Assembly (NCBI RefSeq): GCF_020091405.1
Contig: NZ_CP081903.1
Location: forward strand, 3,224,501-3,288,500
Source: Bacteroides cellulosilyticus
GTDB taxonomy: Bacteria > Bacteroidota > Bacteroidia > Bacteroidales > Bacteroidaceae
Reading direction: 5' to 3'
Length of the DNA: 64,000 nucleotides
Both the position numbers and the translations under genes were made by a program. The stretch's first letter is position 1; each line of letters opens with the position of its first letter. Positions 44,439 to 52,814 of this stretch are shown one piece after another. Under the pieces are notes generated by a model. That model had not been told where the DNA came from, ran no database searches, and saw only the letters and a program-made list of their open reading frames with translations.

Positions 44439-44975
44439 TTAATCCACTACTGTATAAATATCCGCATAATTGCGTCCGAAACCGTCATAATCCAATCCGT
44501 AACCTACAATGAAGTCATTGGGGATTTCCATGGCTACATATTCGATATTCAAATCCACTTTCAACTTATCGGGTTTCACCAGCAACGAAGCGATGTGGAT
44601 TTCTTTCGGGTTACGTGTGCCCAGCGTGTCCAACAGACGTTGCATAGTCAGACCAGTATCTACGATATCTTCCACAATCACTACCGTGCGGTCTGTCAGA
44701 TCTTCGGTAATACCAATCACTTCTTTGATAACTCCGGTAGAAGACACCCCCTGATAAGAAGCCAGTTTCACGAAAGAAATCTCGCAGGGAATAGTAATGT
44801 TTTTCATCAGATCAGCAGTAAACATAAACGAACCGTTCAGGACGCTGAGAAACAGAGGATTTTTACCAGCCAGATCGCGGTTGATTTCATTTGCAACGCG
44901 AGCTACTTCTTTCAGAATGTCCTGTTCCTTGATAGAAACAGTAAACTTTTTGTCTTTTATTTGTATGGTGTCCAT
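44439..44975 (-). CDS. hpt: Hypoxanthine phosphoribosyltransferase
   Basis: The protein is 178 residues from the ATG at 44975 (MDTIQIKDKKF); an ATG at 45011 would add 12 residues that do not fit the family. It salvages hypoxanthine and guanine using PRPP. VVIVEDIVDTGLTMQRLL is the PRPP motif and LSVLNGSFMFTADLM an early loop. It lies upstream of adk on the same strand. The combination hpt-adk-obgE is typical in Bacteroidetes, so the block between adk and obgE here looks like an insertion. Confidence 0.94.
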   Translation of the reverse strand: MDTIQIKDKKFTVSIKEQDILKEVARVANEINRDLAGKNPLFLSVLNGSFMFTADLMKNITIPCEISFVKLASYQGVSSTGVIKEVIGITEDLTDRTVVIVEDIVDTGLTMQRLLDTLGTRNPKEIHIASLLVKPDKLKVDLNIEYVAMEIPNDFIVGYGLDYDGFGRNYADIYTVVD

Positions 44976-45014
44976 AAGGGATAGATTTTTTAAATTGGCA
45001 CAAAAATACAATTT

Positions 45015-46553
45015 TTATTCCACTCCATGCATCATCTTCTGCAATTTCTTTGAAAGCAGGAAGAGGATAAGAGAGGCTACACCGGACATGATAACGAATA
45101 CCATAAAGAAGTCGAACATGGTTTCAATGCGGAATCCGAGCAGGGTTTTCACCTTCCCGTCTTCGGGGTAAAGGCCACTTAATGTTCCGGCAAATTTATT
45201 AGCAGTGGACATGGAAAGATACCAAATTCCCATCATGAGAGATGCGAAGCGGAGGGGAGTCAACTTGTTTACCATTGATAATCCGATAGGAGAGAGGCAC
45301 AATTCGCCTACTGTATGGATAAAATAAAGTCCGGTCAACCAGATGAGGCTGACTTTTACCCCAGGCTGGGTGTCTTTCACACCGAAACAGATAACCAAAT
45401 ATCCCAGTGAGAGCAATAATAAACCGATAGCTTGTTTGGTTGGAGAAGCCGGTTCAGCACCTCGTTTGTTTAAGAAGCCCCATATTCCTGGCATGATAGC
45501 AGCCAGGATTACCACGAAGAACGGATTGAAAGATTGTATCCATGAAGCTGGGACCTCCCAACCTAAGACGAAACGATCAGTTTGTTCGGCTGCAAAGAGG
45601 GTTAGTGAGGCGCCTGCCTGTTCGTAAGCTGCCCAAAAGAAGATGACAAAAAAGGCGATGATATAGATGACGAAAATTCGGCTACGTTCTATTTTTGTCA
45701 GGGAGCCTTCCAATAGAATGCTGACAGGGAATACAATACAGGCGGTAAAGATGCCAATGCTGATCCAATCATCTCCGAAACACCAGTAGAAGAAGATGGC
45801 AAGCGCAATGGCCAGCATACCCAAAAGCAGATAGTTACGTTTCTTTCTACTATTATCCACTTTTGTCTGTTGAGTGGTTTTCTCTACTTTCGGTTGTTCT
45901 TTCTTGGCATCGGGAATAATCCCCAGTTGTTTGCCGTCAGGATCAACAAGGTACTTATTCTTCTGTGTTTCGAATATAACTATGGTAAATAGGGTGAAAA
46001 TAGCGGCTATTAGAAATCCCCATTTAAAATCATGAGGATTTCCTGTCTCACCGAAATAACCGCAAACTAGCGGCGCAAAGAGCGAACCTATATTTACTCC
46101 CATATAAAATATGGTGTAAGCGGAATCCAAGCGTCTGTCTCCTGGTTTGTAAAGTTGTCCTACAAGAGAAGTAACCGTGGGTTTAAAGCACCCGTTGCCC
46201 AAAATGATAAAGGTGAGTCCCCCATACATCAACCAGTGGGAAAGCTCTTTAGTATCCAGCATCGACGCACTGAAGAACATCAGGAACTGGCCTACCGCCA
46301 TCATCATGGCACCCCAGAAAACGGAACGCCGGATCCCCCAGTATTTATCAGCAATATATCCGCCGATGAGCGGAGTAAGATAAACCAGTCCGGTATAGCT
46401 GCCATAAATAGAGGCGGCATGTTCCTTATCGAATAAGAGTGCCTGGGTTAGAAACAGAATGAAGATAGCACGCATACCGTAGTAGCTGAAACGTTCTGCC
46501 GTGCTGGTAGCAAAGACAAGGTAAAGACCTTTGGGGTGTTTGGATGTACTCAT
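45015..46553 (-). CDS. POT/PTR-family proton-coupled peptide transporter
   Basis: The 512-residue inner-membrane protein has about 12-14 hydrophobic helices. The family signatures are FATSTAERFSYYGMRAIFILFLTQALL at the start (ExxER-like proton site), YTGLVYLTPLIGGYIADKYWG and later FYMGVNIGSLFAPLVCGYFGE. The long loop with KKEQPKVEKTTQQTKVDNSRKKRN is charged and cytoplasmic. POT proteins take up di- and tripeptides with protons. It leads the hpt-adk run on the same strand, with the stop 40 bases before hpt. Confidence 0.93.
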   Translation of the reverse strand: MSTSKHPKGLYLVFATSTAERFSYYGMRAIFILFLTQALLFDKEHAASIYGSYTGLVYLTPLIGGYIADKYWGIRRSVFWGAMMMAVGQFLMFFSASMLDTKELSHWLMYGGLTFIILGNGCFKPTVTSLVGQLYKPGDRRLDSAYTIFYMGVNIGSLFAPLVCGYFGETGNPHDFKWGFLIAAIFTLFTIVIFETQKNKYLVDPDGKQLGIIPDAKKEQPKVEKTTQQTKVDNSRKKRNYLLLGMLAIALAIFFYWCFGDDWISIGIFTACIVFPVSILLEGSLTKIERSRIFVIYIIAFFVIFFWAAYEQAGASLTLFAAEQTDRFVLGWEVPASWIQSFNPFFVVILAAIMPGIWGFLNKRGAEPASPTKQAIGLLLLSLGYLVICFGVKDTQPGVKVSLIWLTGLYFIHTVGELCLSPIGLSMVNKLTPLRFASLMMGIWYLSMSTANKFAGTLSGLYPEDGKVKTLLGFRIETMFDFFMVFVIMSGVASLILFLLSKKLQKMMHGVE

Positions 46554-46639
46554 TATAGTATAGATATTTTCTTTATGGGAGGCAAAGTTATAGAATCTGA
46601 TTAAAAAAACGTTTCTGTATTCAAATAAATTGTCTCTCC

Positions 46640-46672
46640 TTTGTGCTGTAAGTGGAAAAAAATATATTTTTG
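46640..46672 (+). promoter_or_regulatory. Promoter of the retron RNA
   Basis: TTTG at 46640-46643, a 21-base spacer and TATTTTTG at 46665-46672 match both promoter boxes. The expected transcription start, six or seven bases after the -7 box, is at about 46679, exactly at the first base of the a1 repeat of the retron RNA. Confidence 0.75.
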
Positions 46673-46677
46673 CATAC

Positions 46678-46804
46678 GAAGAGGATGAGAAAAAGATTTA
46701 GCAGGAAAGAGGTGCAGTCGCCTCGTAAGCTCAGGAGCTTTCTTAGAATGTAAATACTCTGGTATAAATACCACGATTTACATTAGTAAATACTCATCCT
46801 CTTC
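46678..46804 (+). ncRNA. Retron msr-msd RNA gene
   Basis: A perfect 12-base inverted repeat, GAAGAGGATGAG (46678-46689, a1) and CTCATCCTCTTC (46793-46804, a2), encloses the RNA. The msr part has TTTAGC, with candidate branch G at 46701 in the conserved AGC, followed by hairpins GAGG...CCTC (46710-46724) and AAGCTCAGGAGCTT (46727-46740). The msd part is a stem AATGTAAAT/ATTTACATT (46747-46755 / 46776-46784) topped by TGGTAT/ATACCA. It lies 21 bases before a retron-type reverse transcriptase. The order a1, AGC, msr hairpins, msd hairpin, a2, RT is the classical retron order. Confidence 0.88.
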
Positions 46805-46825
46805 TTTTTTATACTTGTTGATAAG

Positions 46826-47947
46826 ATGAATGGAATTCTGATAGCTGTATTTATTGTTACCTGCTTATTGGTCTACAAAATTATTTCTTCGAGTCGTAAA
46901 CAGGAAGGATACAAAAGGTGGAAAGCAGGAAACCGCGACAACACGGAGCATACTGCCAATGCCGGAACCACCCGTAAGGGATGGTTTAGCCAGCTTTTTA
47001 AAACTTCTGCTCCGCGAATCTCTCCCTGGTTTAAAGAAGAAGCCATCTCTCAGTGTGCAAACTTGTTGGGAGTGGAAGAAATGAAGTTGAAAGAAATATT
47101 GAAGGATGTTTCTGCCCACTACCGGGAGTTCTGGATAGGTAAACGGAGGGGAGGTTACCGCATGATTTCTGCTCCGGACCACGAACTGAAGCCTGTTCAG
47201 GACGCTATTAATCACCGAATCTTATCCTTTGTAAATGTTCATCCGGCAGCTACCGGCTTTCGGTCCAGGATGTCTATAGCCGATAATGTCCGCCCGCATT
47301 TGGGAAAGCGGTGTGTGCTGAAAACTGATATTCATGATTTCTTTAGTTCCATACGCAGTCCTCGTGTGAGGAATACATTTGAGGCAATGGGGTATCCGCC
47401 TGATATTGCGAAGGTGCTGGGAACTTTATGCTGCTTACATCGTTGTTTGCCTCAGGGGGCATCTACAAGTCCGGCATTGAGCAATATAATCTCTTATGAG
47501 ATGGATAAAAAGTTGTCTGCACTGGCTGCCGAATATGGTCTGACTTATACCCGGTATGCCGATGACCTTACTTTTTCGGGGAATGTTTTCCCGAGAGAAC
47601 AGATTCTGTCTCAGGTCAAACAGATTGTCCGGGAAGAGCAGTTTGAATTGAATCATAAGAAAACCCGTTTCCTGAAGGAGCACAGTCGGAAGATTATCAC
47701 AGGAGTTTCCATCAGTTCCGGTGTGAAGCTGACTATTCCTAAAGCCCGGAAAAGGGAAATACGCAAGAATGTGCATTATATTTTGACGAAAGGTTTGGCA
47801 GAACACCAGCGCCGGATAGGTTCTCACGATCCGGCTTATCTGAAACGGCTGATAGGGACACTTTGCTATTGGCGGTCAATAGAACCGGATAATGTGTATG
47901 TGTCCGATTCTATCGCAGCCTTGAAGCGCTTAGGGAAAAGTTATTGA
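46826..47947 (+). CDS. Retron reverse transcriptase with N-terminal membrane segment
   Basis: The 373-residue protein is a retron-type RT. LPQGASTSP at 208-216 and YADD at 244-247 (in YTRYADDLTFSG) are motifs 4 and 5, NHKKTRF follows, and ITGVSI at 291-296 is the retron VTG motif. KTDIHDFFSSI is motif 3. The first ~90 residues are unusual: a hydrophobic helix at about 3-20 (GILIAVFIVTCLLVYKII), a basic stretch (KQEGYKRWKAGNRDN) and a linker before the RT core starts near residue 105. This predicts an RT tethered to the inner membrane. No separate effector gene is next to it: the following gene is convergent. Retrons are anti-phage defence systems in which effector toxicity is released when msDNA is disturbed. 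Confidence 0.9.
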   Translation: MNGILIAVFIVTCLLVYKIISSSRKQEGYKRWKAGNRDNTEHTANAGTTRKGWFSQLFKTSAPRISPWFKEEAISQCANLLGVEEMKLKEILKDVSAHYREFWIGKRRGGYRMISAPDHELKPVQDAINHRILSFVNVHPAATGFRSRMSIADNVRPHLGKRCVLKTDIHDFFSSIRSPRVRNTFEAMGYPPDIAKVLGTLCCLHRCLPQGASTSPALSNIISYEMDKKLSALAAEYGLTYTRYADDLTFSGNVFPREQILSQVKQIVREEQFELNHKKTRFLKEHSRKIITGVSISSGVKLTIPKARKREIRKNVHYILTKGLAEHQRRIGSHDPAYLKRLIGTLCYWRSIEPDNVYVSDSIAALKRLGKSY

Positions 47948-48768
47948 TTGTTGCGTTTCTGAGGTGTCGGTTCTATATCGTAGTATCCCTCTTTTGTTTT
48001 TATAATCTTGAATTTTCCCTCTTTAACCCATTTATTCCAATCATCGAATAGTCCGGTGATATACTGGAACAGGTCTTCCGCAATATTGATTTCCGCACCC
48101 GACTTCAGGTTCAATACTAATTGGTCGTTTTCAACGGAAAGGAACTTTTTAGCTCTGTCTACCGCAATTAGATAAACCGTCTGGTTGTATGCACGGTCTT
48201 CGTTCAATCCTGTGTGGTAGTTGTAGGGGCCGATTGCATCGTCAGACATCGGACGCTTGGTTTTCAAGAAGGTGGTGTCGGTGATGGAAGCCCGTAACTT
48301 GCGGGCCTCTTCCCATGCTTTCTTATGTTCCGAAGCAATCTCTTCGTTTTTGATGTCCTCTTGAATTTGCCTGTACATGGCTTTGAACTCAGGCCCTTCA
48401 CCTGAAATCGCAAAATTACCGCTTTCGATGCGAGCGTTCACCAAGGGATTACATACTACCTTGTTGTTGCATACAAAACCGATATGCTTGCCTATCGACT
48501 GTTCGGTAGCGTCTGCCCATATCTTAATGGACTGGTCGTTCACTCTACCCATAATCTGATAGGCCATTTCACCTGTTCGCTCACTCATAAAAGAGTCAAG
48601 CCTTATAGAAACAAAATCTTTGGTTGTTACGATGGGCTCTGCCGAAAGGCTGTCTTGTGTGCCGCTTGTGATGTAGTACCAGCCGTTGGGGCGGTATGGT
48701 TCAAAACTCCCTCCCAGTGAAGTTAACGCTAAAGACGCAGTTACTAATAAAACAGTGAACGTTTTCAT
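47941..48768 (-). CDS. Secreted protein with SecDF P1-head-like domain
   Basis: The 275-residue protein has a signal peptide (TLVLLVTASLALTSLGG region) and a middle domain resembling the SecD periplasmic P1 head: IKIWADATEQSIGKHIGFVCNNKVVCNPLVNARIESGNFAISG, close to the 'IGK.lai..dgkv.saP.v...i..g...I.G' pattern of SecD, at residues ~78-125. The rest is not recognised. It is a plausible periplasmic protein of unknown role. It reads against the retron RT, and the two coding ends overlap by seven bases, so any link to the retron is uncertain. Confidence 0.7.
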   Translation of the reverse strand: MKTFTVLLVTASLALTSLGGSFEPYRPNGWYYITSGTQDSLSAEPIVTTKDFVSIRLDSFMSERTGEMAYQIMGRVNDQSIKIWADATEQSIGKHIGFVCNNKVVCNPLVNARIESGNFAISGEGPEFKAMYRQIQEDIKNEEIASEHKKAWEEARKLRASITDTTFLKTKRPMSDDAIGPYNYHTGLNEDRAYNQTVYLIAVDRAKKFLSVENDQLVLNLKSGAEINIAEDLFQYITGLFDDWNKWVKEGKFKIIKTKEGYYDIEPTPQKRNNQ

Positions 48769-48912
48769 GCTCTGACTTTTTATATGTAGTTATTTAATCT
48801 TTATTTTTAGTCCGACACCTATCTCGCAAATCGGTATCAACTTGTGTATCTCGGCTTTTGCCCAGAAAGAAACGCAATGGCACGGATATAGCTCCCGAAT
48901 ATTATTCTCTTG

Positions 48913-48920
48913 CAAAGATA
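48913..48920 (-). promoter_or_regulatory. -7 box of the SecD-head-like gene
   Basis: CAAAGATA reads TATCTTTG on the minus strand. Start of transcription near 48906 leaves a 138-base leader before the ATG at 48768; I see no conserved riboswitch pattern in it. The rest of 48769-49003 holds no convincing gene. Confidence 0.5.
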
Positions 48921-49003
48921 ACAACTAATCAATATAATTACTATCAGACAGGACTAAATAAACTTGTTTATCAGACGTTTTCTATTATGATAAGGAATTA
49001 CTG

Positions 49004-49564
49004 TTACTTTCTTCTGTTTTCTTTAATAATCCGCACTAACTTATTCTTTATGAGCTGTCTTCTCAGCGGAGACAAATGATCTATGTACAATTTTCCTTGT
49101 GTATGCTCAAACTCATGCTGAATGATCCGCGCGGTATATCCGTGATAAGTCCTGTTTTGTTCTTTAAATTCACTATTCTGATACTTTATCGTTATTGACC
49201 AGGGGCGTGTAACTTCTTCGTAAAGGTCGGGAATACTCAGGCAACCTTCCCCTGCAGTCCATACTTTCTCGCTATAAGCTATTATTTCTGCATTGATGAA
49301 TGTTTCCTCTATTCCGCAATCCTCTTCCACAAAGAAGTGTTCTCTTTCCTTAGCGGACATATATGTATAGGTATCTCTGCTGTTTACTATGAACAGCTTG
49401 ATGGGAAGATTGATTTGTGGTGCGGCTAATCCGCAGCCGTCCGCATCTCTCAGCGTCTGCCACATGGTTTCTATAATTTCCTGGATATTGGGATAACTCT
49501 GTTCTATGTCTTCACATTCTTTTCTTAATACGGAGTTGCCGTAGACGGTTATCGGTTTAATCAT
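49004..49564 (-). CDS. def: Peptide deformylase
   Basis: The 186-residue metalloenzyme removes the formyl group from new proteins. The three motifs are GCGLAAPQI near residue 44, EGCLSIP near residue 108, and QHEFEHTQGKLYIDHL near residue 152 where HEFEH binds the metal. Length normal. A promoter -7 box lies at 49579-49586 upstream. It ends the minus-strand block next to the retron region and is divergent from the PUL. Confidence 0.94.
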   Translation of the reverse strand: MIKPITVYGNSVLRKECEDIEQSYPNIQEIIETMWQTLRDADGCGLAAPQINLPIKLFIVNSRDTYTYMSAKEREHFFVEEDCGIEETFINAEIIAYSEKVWTAGEGCLSIPDLYEEVTRPWSITIKYQNSEFKEQNRTYHGYTARIIQHEFEHTQGKLYIDHLSPLRRQLIKNKLVRIIKENRRK

Positions 49565-49578
49565 ATTCTTTTTTGTGG

Positions 49579-49586
49579 CAAAGGTA
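49579..49586 (-). promoter_or_regulatory. -7 box of def
   Basis: CAAAGGTA reads TACCTTTG on the minus strand and gives a start of transcription near 49572, just before the def ATG at 49564. A leader of only about eight bases results. Confidence 0.45.
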
Positions 49587-49703
49587 GGCTGTAACTACCA
49601 TTGTTCATCGTAAATTTTAGACGTATTTTCTATGTGTATACATAAGTTCTATGCGCGAAATTATATATGCAAAAGGTGTTTTGAATGCTTTAAGATGTAC
49701 TCT

Positions 49704-49779
49704 TGACCGGATATTCTACATTTTCTGACCAGTTTTTAGTCGTTTTTGCCAATAAAAGGACAGTAATAGATATATATTG
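49704..49779 (+). promoter_or_regulatory. Candidate HTCS operator and PUL promoter
   Basis: TGACC occurs at 49704-49708 and again at 49726-49730, a 22-base period in direct orientation, each followed by a G/A pair. Fourteen bases later is TTTTTG (49743-49748), then 22 bases, then TATATATTG (49771-49779). This is the layout of HTCS-controlled PUL promoters, where an AraC-type dimer binds a direct repeat next to the -33 box. The 49565-49850 stretch otherwise holds no gene. Confidence 0.5.
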
Positions 49780-49808
49780 CTTTTATTTTCAACATCTCTC
49801 AATTAATT

Positions 49809-49841
49809 AACCATTAAATTTGCAATATAACCATTAAATTT
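49809..49841 (+). promoter_or_regulatory. Second promoter-like box with direct repeat before the TonB receptor
   Basis: AACCATTAAATTT occurs at 49809-49821 and 49829-49841, period 20. The first copy contains TAAATTTG (49815-49822), another match to the -7 box, 28 bases before the ATG. It could be a second start of transcription or a leader element. Confidence 0.45.
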
Positions 49842-49850
49842 TATACGCTT

Positions 49851-52787
49851 ATGAAGACAAGATTGCTTATCTTATTATTATTCCTATATGTAGGAGGAAA
49901 TCTAGTAGCTCAAAATGCTACAATTACGGGTGTTGTCACAGATAGTGAGACTAAAGACTTCTTAATTGGCGCAACTGTCATGCTAAAAGGCTCGAATAAG
50001 GGAACAATAACAGATGCCAATGGGCAGTATACCTTATTTATACCTAAAGGCAAGCAGACAATCCAATTCTCTTTCATTGGATATCAGACGCAAGATTTTG
50101 ATATAGATCTTAAATCTAATGAAGTGAAGACACTGAACCTCGTTATGCGTCCGGATAATCATCTGTTGAAAGAAGTAGTGATCAGTGCTCAAGCCAAAGG
50201 GCAGACAGCGGCGATTAAAAGTCAGTTAAATGCAACTGGTATTATGAATGCTGTATCTGAAGAAAAGTTGCATGAACTTCCGGATGTAAATGTTGCTGAT
50301 GCTATTGGTCGTCTTCCCGGTTTAATGATCCAGCGTGATGGAGGAGAAGGTCAAAAAATCATCATACGTGGTTTGGATCCTAAGTATAACTCGGTAGCTA
50401 TTAACGGTATGAATGCGCCATCAACAAGTAGCACTGATCGGAGTACTGACTTGAATATGATTTCACCGGACATGATTGCTGGGGCTGAAGTGTTGAAAGC
50501 CAGTACGGCCGACAAGGATGCCGATGGATTGGGAGGAACGGTAAACCTAATTATGAAAGATGCCCCGAGAGACTTCAAACTTAATGTAACCGGAGAAACA
50601 GGCTACCATTCACAAATTAATGGAATGGGGCGGTATAAAGGTGGTATCATGGCGAGCAATCGATTTTTTAGCGAAAGATTAGGTGTCATATTTACCGCAA
50701 GCGCTGACCAGACGGACCGGAGCAATGATACATTTAATGCAGCTTATAAAGTAAATGGTAATACGCCTACTCCTGGGTTTGATTACACGAAACCATGGAT
50801 TACAGGGGTTAGTCTGGAATCAAATTTAGAAAAGCGTCAACGTTTTAACGTAAACCTGAATATGGATTTCGACTTGGGAAAAGGTTCTAAACTCAAAATG
50901 TCTAATCTCTTTAGTAGAATGAACAGAGATCGTGATATTCGTCAAAAACGTTATGATTTAGAAGGAACCCGATTGAGATTTCAACAAACTGACCGTAATT
51001 CACATAATACCAATATTACCAATATGTTGCAAGGCGAGTTCAATGTTTTGGGAGCAATCTTGAATCTCGGAGTGGGACGTAGTAGTTCGCGCACAAGGAC
51101 CCCATACGATCACCAAATGCAATTCCGGCTGAATGCCCCCTTTACAGCTGATATCGATGCATTATCTTATCAACCTCCCTATTTGATAGCTAATTCTAAA
51201 TTCGTCAAAGAAGATGATCTTACACAATACTATCTGTATGAAGCTATTTTTAATACAGAGTTTGCCAAAGAAACAGAATACAGTGCATGGCTAGATTTAA
51301 AGAAGCCTTTTAGTTTCGGCGAAAAGGTCAATGGATACATTAAAATCGGTGGAAAGTTCCGTCAAAAAGAAAGAAGTCTTGAAACAGCTCGTAGGTATAG
51401 ACGTATGGATTTGTCTGAAGGAGCTGATCCTGTATTCGAGAATATGCCTGATTTAACTCCATCATCTTTCAAAAATTCCTATATAGGTATCACTGATTTC
51501 TTAGACTCTGGTTATAAGCCTCATGACTTTTTAAACAATAAGTATAAGGATTTATGCATTAATTTTGCACTAGATCATAATGCCATGAGAAACTTTTATA
51601 ATATCAACCAAGATATATATGGCAAAATCCTTACCACAAAAATTCTGAAAGACTATGATGGGAATGAGAATCTTTGGGCAGGATATATTATGGGTGAAAT
51701 AAATTTTGGCAAGTATGTTACATTTATACCAGGTGTACGCTACGATTTTTCTCACCTGAAGTACAATGCATACAGTGGCTCTAATGTTCCTGACAATGAA
51801 GAAAAAGAACATGAGTTTGAATATGAAAAGAGTAATGACTCCGACAAATATGGATATTGGCTACCACAAATCCATTTGCGTATAAAGCCAACAAACTGGA
51901 TGGACATCAGGCTGGCATACACTGAAACACTGTCAAGACCTGATTATAACCTGCTTGCTCCACGAACAATCATAAAACCGAATGTGAATGAAGTAACATG
52001 GAGCCGTACTAATTTGAAGCCTGCTTTATCTCGGAATTATGATGTTATATTGACGTTCTATCAACCGGATTATGGACTCTTTACTATTAGTGGATTTTAT
52101 AAAGATATTAAAAACTTTACTTATACTCGCTCTGCCTATATGTTGAATGGTACAGTGACGGATCCTGCTAATTTTGACTTACCTATGAGTTTGTCAGGTG
52201 GTAGCATTACCTATCCTTTAAATAGTCCATATAATGCAACGTTGAAGGGGTTGGAATTTGATTTGCAACTGCAATTCCGCAAAATGAAGAACTTCATGAA
52301 AGGTGTGGTATTCAGTGCTAATCTTACTCTTATGGACTCTAAAATGAACTACTTTGAAACGTTGAAGTCAAGAATTAAAAATCCGGATTTTACTCCCGGA
52401 GGTACTGAGAAGCCATTCCTTCCAACCAACTCTGACATTATATATACAGACCGGTTGTTAAAGCAACCCTCTCTACTATTCAACGTTTCTTTGGGATATG
52501 ATTACAAGAAATTCTCAGGCAGAATATCTTGCAACTATCAAGACGGAGTGTTGATTGCAGAACAGCATCGCCAAGATGCAGCTGATGTGGAATCTACACG
52601 TCCATTCGTGAAATGGGATATGCAGTTGAAATATAGTTTGACCAGACAATTCTCTCTGTATGCTACTTTGTCCAACTTTACACAATCTTCCGATCGTAAA
52701 CGTCGTGATATAACGAACTATCCGTCCAGAGTTGAATACTATGGTTCGGCTGCATACATTGGCTTTAAATATGATATCTTTAAATAA
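49851..52787 (+). CDS. TonB-dependent receptor (not SusC-type)
   Basis: The 978-residue protein has a signal peptide (cleavage after LVAQ), a CarboxypepD_reg domain (about 23-105: ATITGVVTDSETKDFLIGATVMLKG), a plug (about 115-235: PDVNVADAIGRLPGLMIQRDGGEGQKIIIRGL, GLGGTVNLIMKDAP) and a barrel to the C-terminal residue Phe (FKYDIFK). It lacks the SusC-specific plug features and no SusD gene follows. It is closer to the outer-membrane receptors that TonB-dependent oligosaccharide systems use in Proteobacteria. It is the first PUL gene and imports the breakdown products of the polysaccharide. Confidence 0.92.
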   Translation: MKTRLLILLLFLYVGGNLVAQNATITGVVTDSETKDFLIGATVMLKGSNKGTITDANGQYTLFIPKGKQTIQFSFIGYQTQDFDIDLKSNEVKTLNLVMRPDNHLLKEVVISAQAKGQTAAIKSQLNATGIMNAVSEEKLHELPDVNVADAIGRLPGLMIQRDGGEGQKIIIRGLDPKYNSVAINGMNAPSTSSTDRSTDLNMISPDMIAGAEVLKASTADKDADGLGGTVNLIMKDAPRDFKLNVTGETGYHSQINGMGRYKGGIMASNRFFSERLGVIFTASADQTDRSNDTFNAAYKVNGNTPTPGFDYTKPWITGVSLESNLEKRQRFNVNLNMDFDLGKGSKLKMSNLFSRMNRDRDIRQKRYDLEGTRLRFQQTDRNSHNTNITNMLQGEFNVLGAILNLGVGRSSSRTRTPYDHQMQFRLNAPFTADIDALSYQPPYLIANSKFVKEDDLTQYYLYEAIFNTEFAKETEYSAWLDLKKPFSFGEKVNGYIKIGGKFRQKERSLETARRYRRMDLSEGADPVFENMPDLTPSSFKNSYIGITDFLDSGYKPHDFLNNKYKDLCINFALDHNAMRNFYNINQDIYGKILTTKILKDYDGNENLWAGYIMGEINFGKYVTFIPGVRYDFSHLKYNAYSGSNVPDNEEKEHEFEYEKSNDSDKYGYWLPQIHLRIKPTNWMDIRLAYTETLSRPDYNLLAPRTIIKPNVNEVTWSRTNLKPALSRNYDVILTFYQPDYGLFTISGFYKDIKNFTYTRSAYMLNGTVTDPANFDLPMSLSGGSITYPLNSPYNATLKGLEFDLQLQFRKMKNFMKGVVFSANLTLMDSKMNYFETLKSRIKNPDFTPGGTEKPFLPTNSDIIYTDRLLKQPSLLFNVSLGYDYKKFSGRISCNYQDGVLIAEQHRQDAADVESTRPFVKWDMQLKYSLTRQFSLYATLSNFTQSSDRKRRDITNYPSRVEYYGSAAYIGFKYDIFK

Positions 52788-52814
52788 ACATTGTTCCACT
52801 AAAACACTAAAGTT

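Noticed and set aside
46826..47947. The reverse transcriptase as part of a group II intron or a diversity-generating retroelement
   Set aside because: No maturase or endonuclease domain, no template/variable repeat pair, no intron RNA. The a1/a2 repeat, LPQGASTSP and ITGV fit a retron.
48858..49079. A 73-residue plus-strand ORF before def
   Set aside because: It overlaps the end of def and the promoter region of the neighbouring gene, and its composition is unremarkable.
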